From Actinomadura terrae (lineage in GTDB: Bacteria; Actinomycetota; Actinomycetes; Streptosporangiales; Streptosporangiaceae): a stretch of 64,000 nucleotides of DNA. The position numbers and the translations under genes are program-made. The notes under the pieces were generated by a model. The model did not search any database. It was not told the DNA's origin and saw nothing but the letters and a program-made list of their open reading frames with translations. The DNA is taken from assembly GCF_022751215.1 (NCBI RefSeq), contig NZ_JAICDG010000002.1, positions 248,001 through 312,000 of the forward strand, given 5' to 3'. Shown here piece after piece: positions 23,825 through 32,294 of this stretch (positions are counted from its first letter, which is position 1; the number at the start of each line of letters is the position of its first letter).

Positions 23825-24109
23825 TCACGGCTCCGGGCGGCAGCGCTTCGCGTCGACGAAGCCGTTCCAGGAGAAGGCCGTCCGGCAGCGGTGCATTCCG
23901 GTGGCCCCGCTGATGACCTTGATCACCACGTCGACGCCCTTGACGTCGCAAATTTGGGCGGCGAGGTCGTAGTAGCCGTTCTCTCCGGGGGTGGTTCTGC
24001 CGAAGAAGCAGGTGTAGTAGTCGTCCGCGTGGGCGGCCGGGGTGGACGGCGCGGACGAGAGCAGGCCCGCGAGCACGGTGGCGGCGACGGCGAGGCTGGT
24101 GAGGCGCAC
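23825..24109 (-). CDS. Small secreted four-cysteine protein
   Basis: A 94-residue protein with a clear signal peptide (MRLTSLAVAATVLAGLLSSA, cleavage near AHA-DD at residue 28). The mature ~66 residues contain four Cys (YTCFFG, AQICDVKG, MHRCRTAF, AKRCRPEP), enough for two disulfides. No family is recognised. It is similar in layout to small extracellular proteins of actinomycetes with unknown roles. Confidence 0.7.
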   Translation of the reverse strand: MRLTSLAVAATVLAGLLSSAPSTPAAHADDYYTCFFGRTTPGENGYYDLAAQICDVKGVDVVIKVISGATGMHRCRTAFSWNGFVDAKRCRPEP

Positions 24110-24199
24110 GGTGATCCTTTCGCGGATCCGGTTTTTCCTCCCCTCAAATTAGGCAGTGGAAGCCGCCGCCACAATGGGGGCCGGGATCGGGCTCGGCCT

Positions 24200-24979
24200 T
24201 CAGGGGAGTTCGTTCGCGCGGATCGGTTCCAGCCTCGGGCGTTTCGCGATGCGTCCGTCCGCCGATGAGCGGCCGCGTAGTCGCCTCACTATCCACGGGC
24301 CGAGAAAAGTCGCGGCCCAGGTGAATTCGGCGCGGGCGCGTTGCCATTGCGGCATCGGCGGTAGGGGCGGAAGGGGGGCCGTCCAAGACGCGTCGCCATC
24401 CGTAAGTTCGAGGGCCTCGGCGACCGCCGCCGCGATGCGCGCGTGGCCGAGGGGACTGGCGTGGATGCGGTCGCTGCTCCACAACCGGGGATCGGTCGTG
24501 ACGGCGTGGGGAAAGGTGTCGACCAGTACCGCGTCGTGGCGGCGTGCGGCCGCGCGGATTCGGGCGTTGAAGTCCAGGAGTTTCGGGCGAAGGTGCCGGA
24601 CCAGCGGGGCTATCTTTCCGACGTCGGGAAAGGTGAAGGCGACGACCCGGGCCCCGGACGCGGCGAATTCCGCGTACATCGCCTCCAGGTCGGCGGCGAC
24701 GGCGCGGGCGTCGAACCCCGGTCTGATCAGGTCGTTCACTCCCGCCATGACCGTCACCAGGTCGGGCTTCAGCGCGCGGGCGGCGCTCGCCTGCTCGGCC
24801 CGGATCCGCGGGGTGAGGTGGCCGCGGACGGCGAGGTTCGCGTAGCGGAACTCCGGTTCGCGCGCGGCCAGGGATTCGGCCAGCCGGTCGGCCCAGCCGC
24901 GGTAGCCGGTCCGCTCGTCGCCGTCGTTCAGTCCCTCGGTCTGGCTGTCGCCGATCGCCACGTACCGCAGGTAGCGCAC
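24200..24979 (-). CDS. SGNH/GDSL-type esterase
   Basis: A 259-residue intracellular esterase/lipase of the SGNH superfamily. Block I is VAIGDSQTEG with the catalytic Ser near residue 12, block III is MAGVNDLI, and block V is SDRIHASPLGH with the Asp-x-x-His pair. The conserved Gly of block II lies in LAVRGHLT. The C-terminal ~50 residues (after VAEAL) are a basic Pro/Arg-rich tail common in actinobacterial members. No signal peptide. Substrate unknown. Confidence 0.88.
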   Translation of the reverse strand: MRYLRYVAIGDSQTEGLNDGDERTGYRGWADRLAESLAAREPEFRYANLAVRGHLTPRIRAEQASAARALKPDLVTVMAGVNDLIRPGFDARAVAADLEAMYAEFAASGARVVAFTFPDVGKIAPLVRHLRPKLLDFNARIRAAARRHDAVLVDTFPHAVTTDPRLWSSDRIHASPLGHARIAAAVAEALELTDGDASWTAPLPPLPPMPQWQRARAEFTWAATFLGPWIVRRLRGRSSADGRIAKRPRLEPIRANELP

Positions 24980-25125
24980 TGGTCCGCCTCCACGATGGAG
25001 CCCGTCCGAAAGCCGTCCTGACCCGCACGATACCCGTAAACGATCATGATTGGGGTCGAGAGTGAAACCGGGCCTGAAACCGGGGTGAAAGGGCGCTGAA
25101 GGGCGGCCGCCGCAGGGTTCGGGGC

Positions 25126-26082
25126 ATGGAGAACTCAGCGGAGCAGACGGCGATACACGCGACCGGGCTGCGGAAGGCGTTCGGCGACAAGGTCGTCCTC
25201 GACGGGCTCGACCTGGACGTGCGGCGCGGGACGATCTTCTCGCTGCTCGGCCCCAACGGCGCGGGGAAGACGACCACGGTCCAGATCCTGTCCACGCTCA
25301 TCAGCGCGGACGGCGGGGACGTGCGGGTCGCGGGCCGCGACCTCGCCCGCGACCCCGAGGGCGTGCGGCGGGCGATCGGCGTGACCGGGCAGTACTCGGC
25401 GGTGGACGGGCTGCTGACCGGCCGGGAGAACCTGATCATGATGGCGGACCTGCACCGGCTCGGCCGGGCGGCCGGTCGGCGCGCCGCCGACGAGCTGCTG
25501 GAGCGGTTCGACCTCGTCGAGGCGGGCCGGAAGCCCGCCCAGACCTACTCGGGCGGGATGCGCCGCAAGCTCGACCTCGCGATGACGCTGATCGGCGACC
25601 CGCGGATCATCTTCCTGGACGAGCCGACGACGGGCCTCGACCCGCGCAGCCGCCGCACGATGTGGGAGATCATCCGCGAGCTGGTCAGGGGCGGTGTGAC
25701 GGTCTTCCTGACCACGCAGTACCTGGACGAGGCCGACCAGCTCGCCGACCGCGTCGCGGTGCTGGACGGCGGCCGCCTGGTCGCCGAGGGGACGCCCGAC
25801 GAGCTGAAGCGGCTGGTGCCCGGCGGCCATGTGCGCCTGCGGTTCGCCGACCTCGCGGCGCTGGACGCGGCGGCGCGCACGCTCGGCGTCCAGACGCGCG
25901 ACGACGAGGCGCTGTCGTTGCAGGTGCCGAGCGACGGCGGCGTGCGGGCGCTGCGGGACCTGCTCGGCCGGCTGGACGCGCAGTCGATCGAGGTCGACGA
26001 GCTGTCGGTGCACACCCCTGACCTGGACGACGTCTTCCTCGCCCTGACCGGGCGGCACGAGAACGAGGTGGCCTCGGCATGA
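25126..26082 (+). CDS. DrrA-type ABC exporter ATP-binding protein
   Basis: A 318-residue ATPase with Walker A GPNGAGKTTT, Q-loop VTGQYSAVDGLLTGRENL, ABC signature YSGGMRRKLDLA, Walker B IIFLDEPTTGLD and switch His replaced by Gln (FLTTQYLDEADQ), as in other DrrA proteins. The C-terminal domain DLDDVFLALTG is characteristic of the daunorubicin-resistance subfamily. It works with the permease encoded next (ATGA overlap). The substrate could be an antibiotic or lipid; no biosynthetic genes lie beside it. Confidence 0.9.
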   Translation: MENSAEQTAIHATGLRKAFGDKVVLDGLDLDVRRGTIFSLLGPNGAGKTTTVQILSTLISADGGDVRVAGRDLARDPEGVRRAIGVTGQYSAVDGLLTGRENLIMMADLHRLGRAAGRRAADELLERFDLVEAGRKPAQTYSGGMRRKLDLAMTLIGDPRIIFLDEPTTGLDPRSRRTMWEIIRELVRGGVTVFLTTQYLDEADQLADRVAVLDGGRLVAEGTPDELKRLVPGGHVRLRFADLAALDAAARTLGVQTRDDEALSLQVPSDGGVRALRDLLGRLDAQSIEVDELSVHTPDLDDVFLALTGRHENEVASA

Positions 26083-26846
26083 ACACTTTTCACGACTCGG
26101 CGACGATGCTGCGCCGCAACCTGCGGCACGCGCTCCGCTACCCGTCGCTGACGGCCGCGACGCTCGCCACGCCGATCCTGATGCTGCTGCTGTTCGTCGG
26201 CGTGTTCGGCAACGCGCTCGGGACGGGCGTCGGCGGGACGTCCAGGGGCGACTACATCGGATATGTCGCCCCCGGGATCATTCTGATGGCGGTGGCGTCG
26301 GGCTGCATGGTCACGTCGGTGTCGGTGTGCGTCGACATGACCGAGGGCATCGTCGCGCGGTTCCGGACGATGCCGATCGCCCGTTCGGCGCTGCTGACCG
26401 GGCATGTCGTCGGCAGCATGATCCAGACGCTGCTCAGCACGGCCGCGGTGGTCCTGGTCGCGGTGGCGATGGGGTTCCGGACGAACGGGAACCTCCTGGA
26501 CTGGCTGGGCGCGGCCGGCCTGCTGACGATGCTGACGTTCGCGCTGACCTGGCTCGCGGTCGTGATGGGGCTGGTCGCGAAGAACCCGGAGGGCGCCAGC
26601 AACACGCCGCTGATGGTCCAGTTCCTGCCGTTCCTCGGCAGCGCGATCGTCCCGCCGGAGTCGATGCCCGCCGGGGTGCGGTGGTTCGCCGAGTACCAGC
26701 CGTTCACGCCGGTCATCGAGACGCTTCGCGGGCTGCTGATGGGCACCCCCGTCGGCAACGACGCGTGGATCTCGGTGGCCTGGTGCGTGGGGATCGCGAT
26801 CGTCAGCTACGTCGGGGCCAAGCGCCTGTTCAACCGCTCCCAGTGA
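26079..26846 (+). CDS. DrrB-type ABC-2 exporter permease
   Basis: A 255-residue membrane protein with about six spans, the ABC-2 core GIILMAVASGCMVTSVSVCV near residue 67, the VARFRTMPIARSALL loop, and MPAGVRWFAEYQPFTPVIE between the last spans. This matches DrrB family membrane components. It partners the preceding ATPase. Its 3' end overlaps the convergent regulator gene by 17 bases, so the two transcripts are antisense at their ends. Confidence 0.9.
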   Translation: MNTFHDSATMLRRNLRHALRYPSLTAATLATPILMLLLFVGVFGNALGTGVGGTSRGDYIGYVAPGIILMAVASGCMVTSVSVCVDMTEGIVARFRTMPIARSALLTGHVVGSMIQTLLSTAAVVLVAVAMGFRTNGNLLDWLGAAGLLTMLTFALTWLAVVMGLVAKNPEGASNTPLMVQFLPFLGSAIVPPESMPAGVRWFAEYQPFTPVIETLRGLLMGTPVGNDAWISVAWCVGIAIVSYVGAKRLFNRSQ

Positions 26847-29800
26847 GCCCGCGTTCGCTGAGGACGGCCAGCGCGGCGGACCGCAGACCCTGACGGTCGA
26901 GGCCGGCGTACTCCGACACCGCGTCGGCGTACGCCGGCCCGTCGGCGTCCCGCGCGGCGCGGTGGGCCAGCGTCGCGGACATGGTGGGCTGGAAGTTGCG
27001 GATGAAGCGCAGCCGCTCCGCCAGCGCGATCATCCGGGCGGCCCGGGCGGGTTCGTCGCCGCGTGCCAGGTCGGTCATCGCGAGCGCCAGCAGACCGGCG
27101 CCGCAGACCGGCAGGTCCATGTAGAAGGACGGGATCTGCTCCTCGGGGAGGGTGAGCAGGATGGTCAGCTTGCCGGGCAGCCCGTCGGCGATGTCCTCGA
27201 CCAGGGCGAGCTCGCCGTGCCGGGCGTGCGCCACGACCGCCGCGCTGTGGGTCTCCAGCGTGAACGGGTCGAGGTCGAGGTCCTCCGAGGCGAGCGGGCG
27301 TTCGACGTCGTTCAGCTGCTCGGCGGCCTGCCGCCACAGGGCGAGGCCGGTGGCCGTGTCGCCGCGCGCGAGGGCGATCTCGGCGCGGGCGGTGAGGTAG
27401 AAGGGGGGCGTGCCGGACGCGTCGTCCGTCTCGTGCAGGAACGAGATCTCCAGCCAGTGTTCGGCCCCGTCCAGGTCGCCGAGCTGGAGGCTGATGATCG
27501 CGAGGGCCCAGCGGAGGCCGATGACGTCGGCCCACGCCTCGTGCCCCTCCAGGACGTCCAGCGCCACCCGCATGTGGCGTTGCGCGCGGGCGCTCTGGTT
27601 GACCTGCATGTACAGCTCGCCGAGGCGGGAGTGGGAGGCCATCCGCAGCCACGGAGCCTCCTGGTCGTCGAGGGCCTCGACCATCCGCTCGGTGGCGGCG
27701 ATCGCGCGGTCCAGGTCGCCGTGGCTCTCGTGGATGTAGCCCGCGACGGCGTTCGCGGCCCCCGCCAGCAGCGGCTCGCCGCTCGCGCACATCTCCGCCA
27801 GCGCCGCGCCGTCCCGGGCGAGGAGCTCCGGCAGCGACCGGACGACGGTGGAGATCGCGCTTCCGACGGTCGTGGGCGGGACGGGCGGGAGGCGGCGCAG
27901 CGCGACGAGCGCGCGGGTCGGGCGCGGCCCCTCCAGGACGAGGCCGGTCATCGCGCACAGCGTCAGCGCCGACCGGGCGACCTCGACGTGCTCGGGCCCG
28001 GGACGGAACCGCGACAGCACCCCGGCGGTGTCGGCGGCGAGCGCGCCGAGCCGGATGAACGCGGACTCGACCGTCCACAGGCAGCCGAGGACGGCGGTCA
28101 CGGCGGCGACGGCGGGACCGTCCCGGCGGTCGACGGCGTGGTGCAGGGCGAGCTGGAGGTTGTCCTGCTCGGCGCGGACGAGTTCCCCGGTCGTGAACGG
28201 CTCGGCGCCGAACAGCGCGGCGTGGTGCGCGGCGCCGAACTCGCGGGCCCACGCGACGAGCCCGTCCACCGCCCGCGCCTCCTCGTCGGCGCCGGCGAGC
28301 TGGGCCGCGCTGAACTCGCGGACGGTCTCCAGCATCCAGAACCGGACGCCCGCGCCGGTGTCGGACACCTTGAGCAGCGACTGGTCGGCGAGGTCTTCGA
28401 GGATCGCCAGCACGTCGCCGTCGACGAGGTGGCGCGCCGCGTCCACCGTGAACCCGCCCGGGAGGATCGACAGCGCCCGCATGGCGGCCCGCCCGGACGG
28501 CGCGAGCAGCGCCCAGCTCCAGTCGACGACGGCGTGGATCGTCCGGTGCCGGGACGGCGCGTCGCGGGCGCCGCCGCGCAGCAGCGCGAACCGGTCGCCG
28601 AGGCCGCGCGCGATCTCCGGGACCGACATCACCCGGACCCGCGCCGCCGCCAGCTCGACCGCGAGCGGCAGCCCGTCCAGGTGGCGGCAGATGTCCGCGA
28701 CGACGTCGCCGGGCAGGTCGGCGCGCGGCCGCGCCGCCCGCGCCCGCTGGACGAACAGCTCGGCGGCCGTCGCGAGGTCCAGTTCGGGCAGCGGGTACAC
28801 CGACTCCGACGACAGCCCGAGCGGCGCGCGGCTCGTGGTCAGCACCCGCACGTCCCGCGTCATCGACACCAGCGCGCCGACCAGGTCGGCCGCCCCGCCG
28901 ACGACGTGCTCGCAGTTGTCCAGGACGAGCAGTGTCGGTCCCGGCCCGAGTATTTCCGCGATTCCCGAGACCGGGCTGTTCCGGGGGGTGTGGGGGGTCG
29001 TCCCCCCACCGGGGCCCGGGCCGGTGTGGCCGGGGCCGCGGCCGGGGGTCAGGCGGGTGTCGCCGACGCCGAGCACGAACGCGACCTCGGCGGCGACGTC
29101 CTCGTCCCGCGCGACCCCGGCGAGCGGGACGAAGTGCACCGAGCGCTGTTCCGCGCCGCGCGCGACCGCGTTCGCGAGCCGTGTCTTGCCGAGCCCGCCA
29201 GGCCCGACGATCGAGGTGACCCGCGACGCGCGCACGAGGTCGCGGACGGCGGCGAGGTCGCCCTCCCGGCCGAGCAGCGGGTTCGGCTCGTGCGCGACGC
29301 CGCGCCGCACGGTGGGCGCCTCGTCCCGCAGCAGGTCCTGGTGGACGGCCCGCAGCGCGGCGCCCGGGTCGGTGCCGAGATCCTCGCGCAGCGTCCGCCG
29401 GTACTCCTCGTACCGGGCCAGCGCCGCCGCCGGGCCCGCCGTCGCGGCCTCGCAGCGCAGCAGCTCGCCCAGGATCTCCTCGTCCTTCGGGTACTCGCGG
29501 GCCAGGACGGTGAGCGCGTCGGCCGCCTCGGCGCGCCGGCCGAGCCGTGCCAGCGCCAGGCCGCGGGCGCGCAGCAGCGTCCAGTACGTCGGGACCCGCG
29601 CGGCGCGCAGCGCGGACACCGGGTCGTCGCCCGCCTCGCCCTCGGGGCGGTGGGCCTCCCAGTGCGCGAGGCCCGCGTCGGCGTGCGCGAGCGCGGCGGC
29701 GTGGTCGCCGTCCCGCGCGGATCGGGCCGCGGCGGACGCGGCGAGCAGCACGGCGGACGCGTCCACCGCGTCCTCGGCGAGCGAGAGCCGGTAGCCGGAC

Positions 29801-30039
29801 GGCGTGCTCGCGATGACGTCCGCGCCGAGCTGCGACCGCGCCCGCGACACCACGACCTGGAGCGCCTTCGCCGGGTTCTCCGGCCGTTCGTCCGGCCACA
29901 GCCCCTCGGCCAGCCGGGACGCGGCGACGCCCGCGCGCGGTTCGGCGGCCAGCAGCGCGAGCAGGTCCCGCACGCGCGGGCTCGTGATCTCCCGCCCCCG
30001 GCACGCGACCCGCGTGAGCAGCGCCAGCTCGACGGCCAT
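26830..30039 (-). CDS. Large BTAD / NB-ARC / TPR transcriptional regulator (AfsR/SARP-like)
   Basis: A 1069-residue regulator. The N-terminal ~90 residues are an OmpR-like DNA-binding domain, with a BTAD domain to about residue 245. An NB-ARC-type ATPase follows (Walker A GPGGLGKTRLA near residue 288, Walker B LLVLDNCEH near residue 372). The C-terminal half is helical repeat. An insertion of ~25 Gly/Pro-rich residues sits between LGVGDT and IAEILGPG; its DNA contains a perfect hairpin. The gene starts on the last base of the HAD phosphatase stop (TGATG). It may control the convergent exporter genes, which is an inference from position. Confidence 0.85.
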   Translation of the reverse strand: MAVELALLTRVACRGREITSPRVRDLLALLAAEPRAGVAASRLAEGLWPDERPENPAKALQVVVSRARSQLGADVIASTPSGYRLSLAEDAVDASAVLLAASAAARSARDGDHAAALAHADAGLAHWEAHRPEGEAGDDPVSALRAARVPTYWTLLRARGLALARLGRRAEAADALTVLAREYPKDEEILGELLRCEAATAGPAAALARYEEYRRTLREDLGTDPGAALRAVHQDLLRDEAPTVRRGVAHEPNPLLGREGDLAAVRDLVRASRVTSIVGPGGLGKTRLANAVARGAEQRSVHFVPLAGVARDEDVAAEVAFVLGVGDTRLTPGRGPGHTGPGPGGGTTPHTPRNSPVSGIAEILGPGPTLLVLDNCEHVVGGAADLVGALVSMTRDVRVLTTSRAPLGLSSESVYPLPELDLATAAELFVQRARAARPRADLPGDVVADICRHLDGLPLAVELAAARVRVMSVPEIARGLGDRFALLRGGARDAPSRHRTIHAVVDWSWALLAPSGRAAMRALSILPGGFTVDAARHLVDGDVLAILEDLADQSLLKVSDTGAGVRFWMLETVREFSAAQLAGADEEARAVDGLVAWAREFGAAHHAALFGAEPFTTGELVRAEQDNLQLALHHAVDRRDGPAVAAVTAVLGCLWTVESAFIRLGALAADTAGVLSRFRPGPEHVEVARSALTLCAMTGLVLEGPRPTRALVALRRLPPVPPTTVGSAISTVVRSLPELLARDGAALAEMCASGEPLLAGAANAVAGYIHESHGDLDRAIAATERMVEALDDQEAPWLRMASHSRLGELYMQVNQSARAQRHMRVALDVLEGHEAWADVIGLRWALAIISLQLGDLDGAEHWLEISFLHETDDASGTPPFYLTARAEIALARGDTATGLALWRQAAEQLNDVERPLASEDLDLDPFTLETHSAAVVAHARHGELALVEDIADGLPGKLTILLTLPEEQIPSFYMDLPVCGAGLLALAMTDLARGDEPARAARMIALAERLRFIRNFQPTMSATLAHRAARDADGPAYADAVSEYAGLDRQGLRSAALAVLSERGLTGSG
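28990..29009. repeat. GC hairpin inserted in the regulator coding sequence
   Basis: GTGGGGGG (28990-28997), loop TCGT and CCCCCCAC (29002-29009) form a perfect stem. It lies within about 75 bases of extremely GC-rich sequence that adds a Gly/Pro-rich insert to the NB-ARC domain. It looks like a small intergenic-type palindromic repeat captured in frame. Confidence 0.6.
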
Positions 30040-30932
30040 CAGCCGCTGCGGTAGTGCTTGCGCAGCGCGATCCCCGCCGCGACCCCGCCCGCCAGGGCAC
30101 CTGCCCCGGCGGCGGCGGGCAGCGCGACCATCGTCACCTTGCGGCCGGTACGGAAGTCGTGGATCGGCCAGCCGTTCGCCCTGGCGTGCTCGCGCAGCTC
30201 GGCGTCGGGGTTGACCGCGTGCGGATGCCCGACGGCGGTGAGCATCGGCAGGTCGTTGGCCGAGTCGCTGTAGGCGGCGCAGCGCGCGAGGTCGAGGCCC
30301 TCGCGCTGGGCGAGCGCGCGGACCGCCTCGGCCTTCGCGGGCCCGTGCAGCAGGTTCCCGACGAGCCGTCCGGTGTAGACGCCGTCACGGGTCTCGGCGA
30401 CGGTGCCGAGCGCGCCGGTCAGCCCGAGCCGGTGCGCGATCGTCCGGGCGACCTCGACGGGCGTCGCGGTGACCAGCCAGACCTGCTGGCCCGCGTCGAG
30501 GTGCTGGAGCGCGAGCGTGCGGGTGCCGTGCCAGATCCGGTCGGCCATCACCTCGTCGTAGATCTCCTCGCTCAGCTGGACGATCCCGGCGACGTGCTGC
30601 CCCGCGACGAAAGCGAGCGCGGCCTCCTTCGCGCTGCCGATGTGCTCGGAGTTCTCCGTGCCGCGCAGCCGGAACGCTGCCTGGCCCCAGGCGAACGTGG
30701 CGAGGTCGCGCAGCGTGAACAGCCGGCGGGCGGCGAGGCCGCGCGCGAAGTAGTAGATCGACGCGCCGCGCATCATCGTGTTGTCCACGTCGAAGAACGC
30801 GGCGGCGGCCGGATCCGGCGCGGGCGGCGGTGCCGCCGCGGCGGCCGCCGCCGCGGCCGCCTCGCCGGCGCTCACGGGGTCCTCGTCCTTGCCGCGCTGC
30901 CAGAACAGCCCACGCCGCCAGAATTGCCGCAT
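30039..30932 (-). CDS. HAD-IB family phosphatase with C-terminal membrane segment
   Basis: A 297-residue protein. After an Ala/Pro-rich linker, the HAD core begins with [11 protein letters not shown] (motif I, nucleophile Asp and acid/base Asp). Motif II is [11 protein letters not shown], and motif III/IV spans [14 protein letters not shown] to [13 protein letters not shown]. The C-terminal ~30 residues ([21 protein letters not shown]) can span or touch the membrane. Related actinobacterial proteins are SerB-like or CicA-like; the substrate is unknown. ATG 30932 is preferred over a TTG at 30950. Confidence 0.83.
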   Translation of the reverse strand: MRQFWRRGLFWQRGKDEDPVSAGEAAAAAAAAAAPPPAPDPAAAAFFDVDNTMMRGASIYYFARGLAARRLFTLRDLATFAWGQAAFRLRGTENSEHIGSAKEAALAFVAGQHVAGIVQLSEEIYDEVMADRIWHGTRTLALQHLDAGQQVWLVTATPVEVARTIAHRLGLTGALGTVAETRDGVYTGRLVGNLLHGPAKAEAVRALAQREGLDLARCAAYSDSANDLPMLTAVGHPHAVNPDAELREHARANGWPIHDFRTGRKVTMVALPAAAGAGALAGGVAAGIALRKHYRSG

Positions 30933-31034
30933 GGGCCCGAGCCTAGTCAAACGGGCCCGGACGCGACGTCTGATCTCCTCCCGGTCGACCTGCCCTTTTA
31001 TGCCATGGCTTGTCTGACGGTGTACTCGACGGGC

Positions 31035-31211
31035 TTACTCGACGGCTTCGGTGTGGTTGTCCTTGCGGTGGTCTTCGCCGTGCCCACCGGCGGCGGCCAT
31101 CAGCCGCTCGCGCAGGTCGGCGCGGAACCGGGGGTCGGGACCGTCCCCGCTCGTCCGCAGCCGCGCCAGCGCGCCACCCTTCTCGACGATCTTGCCTCGC
31201 CTGGTTCTCAC
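31035..31211 (-). CDS. 58-residue remnant of a DUF5667/RsbN-like anti-sigma protein
   Basis: The GTG at 31211 follows AAGGGAG. The sequence ALARLRTSGDGPDPRFRADL, then RERLMAAAGG, resembles the cytoplasmic N-terminus of the DUF5667-type proteins usually encoded right after BldN-like sigma factors. Here a TAA follows after HTEAVE and neither a membrane helix nor an extracellular domain is found before the next gene at 30932. The expected protein is several hundred residues, so this is either a truncated relic or a minimal soluble anti-sigma factor. There are 237 bases of unassigned DNA between it and bldN. Confidence 0.55.
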   Translation of the reverse strand: MRTRRGKIVEKGGALARLRTSGDGPDPRFRADLRERLMAAAGGHGEDHRKDNHTEAVE

Positions 31212-31448
31212 CGGCCGCTCCCTTGCGGATCCAGGCGCGAAAGCGCTCTCCTGCCCGCGAGAACGACCCTGGGGCGGGCCGGGTTACGGGCAATCCGTCA
31301 CCGGACCGTCCGTCCGACGGGGTCGGACGGGCCGTCCGGCGGTGCCCGGGCCGCCCCGGTGTGTCACGTTCCGGCAGGTCACGCGACGCCGCGCCGACAT
31401 GCGCCACCCCGGAACATCACACGGGTCGATACGGCCCGATAACACCGG

Positions 31449-32078
31449 TTAATAGCGTAGATCGTCCGGCAGCATCCGGGCCAGCGAGCGGACGGCCCGG
31501 TATTGCAGCGCCTTGATCGCGCCCGGCTTCTTGTCCATCACGAGCGCGGTCTCGGCGACCGACAGCCCGTGCAGGAACCGCAGCACCACGCACTCCTGCT
31601 GCTCCGAGCCGAGGCGGCGGACGGCGGCGAGCAGCGTCCGGTTCGTCATCGCCTCGATCACGGCGCGCTCGGGCCCCTCCTGCGGGAGGTCCGGCTCCAC
31701 CTGCTCGGCCGTGCAGACCTCCAGCCGGTACCGGCCGGACTTGAAGTGGTCGGTGACGAGGTTCCGCGCGATCGTGACGAGCCACGCGCCGAAGTCCTTG
31801 CCCTGCCAGCGGAAGTCGGGCATCCGGCGGAGCGCGCGCAGGAACGTCTCGCTCGTCAGATCCTCGGTTAGGGAATGGGCGCCGACGCGGTAGTAGACGT
31901 ACCGGTAGACGAGTTCGACATAGTGGTCGTAGAGGGAGCCGAACGCCTCGGCGTCGCCGTCCCTCGCCCGCAGCACCAGCGCCTTGAGCATCGCGGCCCG
32001 GTCGGCGCCCGGCTCGGCCGCCCGCGGGGTGGGCCGGCGAAGCGGGACGACCCGGGTATCGAGGGTCAAGCTGCTCAT
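31449..32078 (-). CDS. bldN: BldN-type ECF sigma factor
   Basis: A 209-residue ECF sigma factor. Region 2 is AFGSLYDHYVELVYRYVYYR with SLTEDLTSETFLRALRRMP; the segment FRWQGKDFGAWLVTIARNLV is very close to Streptomyces BldN. Region 4 is LGSEQQECVVLRFLHGLSVA with KKPGAIKALQYRAVRSLARM. In Streptomyces BldN drives aerial-mycelium and chaplin/rodlin genes. The N-terminal extension before region 2 is ~45 residues, shorter than in Streptomyces. ATG 32078 follows GAGGAG. Its proximity to rex/hem genes matches the Streptomyces gene order. Confidence 0.88.
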   Translation of the reverse strand: MSSLTLDTRVVPLRRPTPRAAEPGADRAAMLKALVLRARDGDAEAFGSLYDHYVELVYRYVYYRVGAHSLTEDLTSETFLRALRRMPDFRWQGKDFGAWLVTIARNLVTDHFKSGRYRLEVCTAEQVEPDLPQEGPERAVIEAMTNRTLLAAVRRLGSEQQECVVLRFLHGLSVAETALVMDKKPGAIKALQYRAVRSLARMLPDDLRY

Positions 32079-32294
32079 GCAGTTCTCCTCGGGGCGTACG
32101 CGACCTCCGGCGTGATCTGCCACTCTAGATACCGAAAGGTACGGCGGGCAATGGCCTGCGGTTTTGGGGCCCCGAACCGGACCCGCCCGGGGCCCGGGAG
32201 GGCAGGCTCCGCACCGGGGGTTTCCCAGGGTTTCGGACGCCGGACCGGAAAGCGGTTACCCGTCACGCCCCCGTATCGGGCACCATGGGGCGCG

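Noticed and set aside
26962..30054. 1030-codon open frame opposite the BTAD/NB-ARC regulator
   Set aside because: It is the antisense shadow of a clear multi-domain gene; the translation has no recognisable domain.
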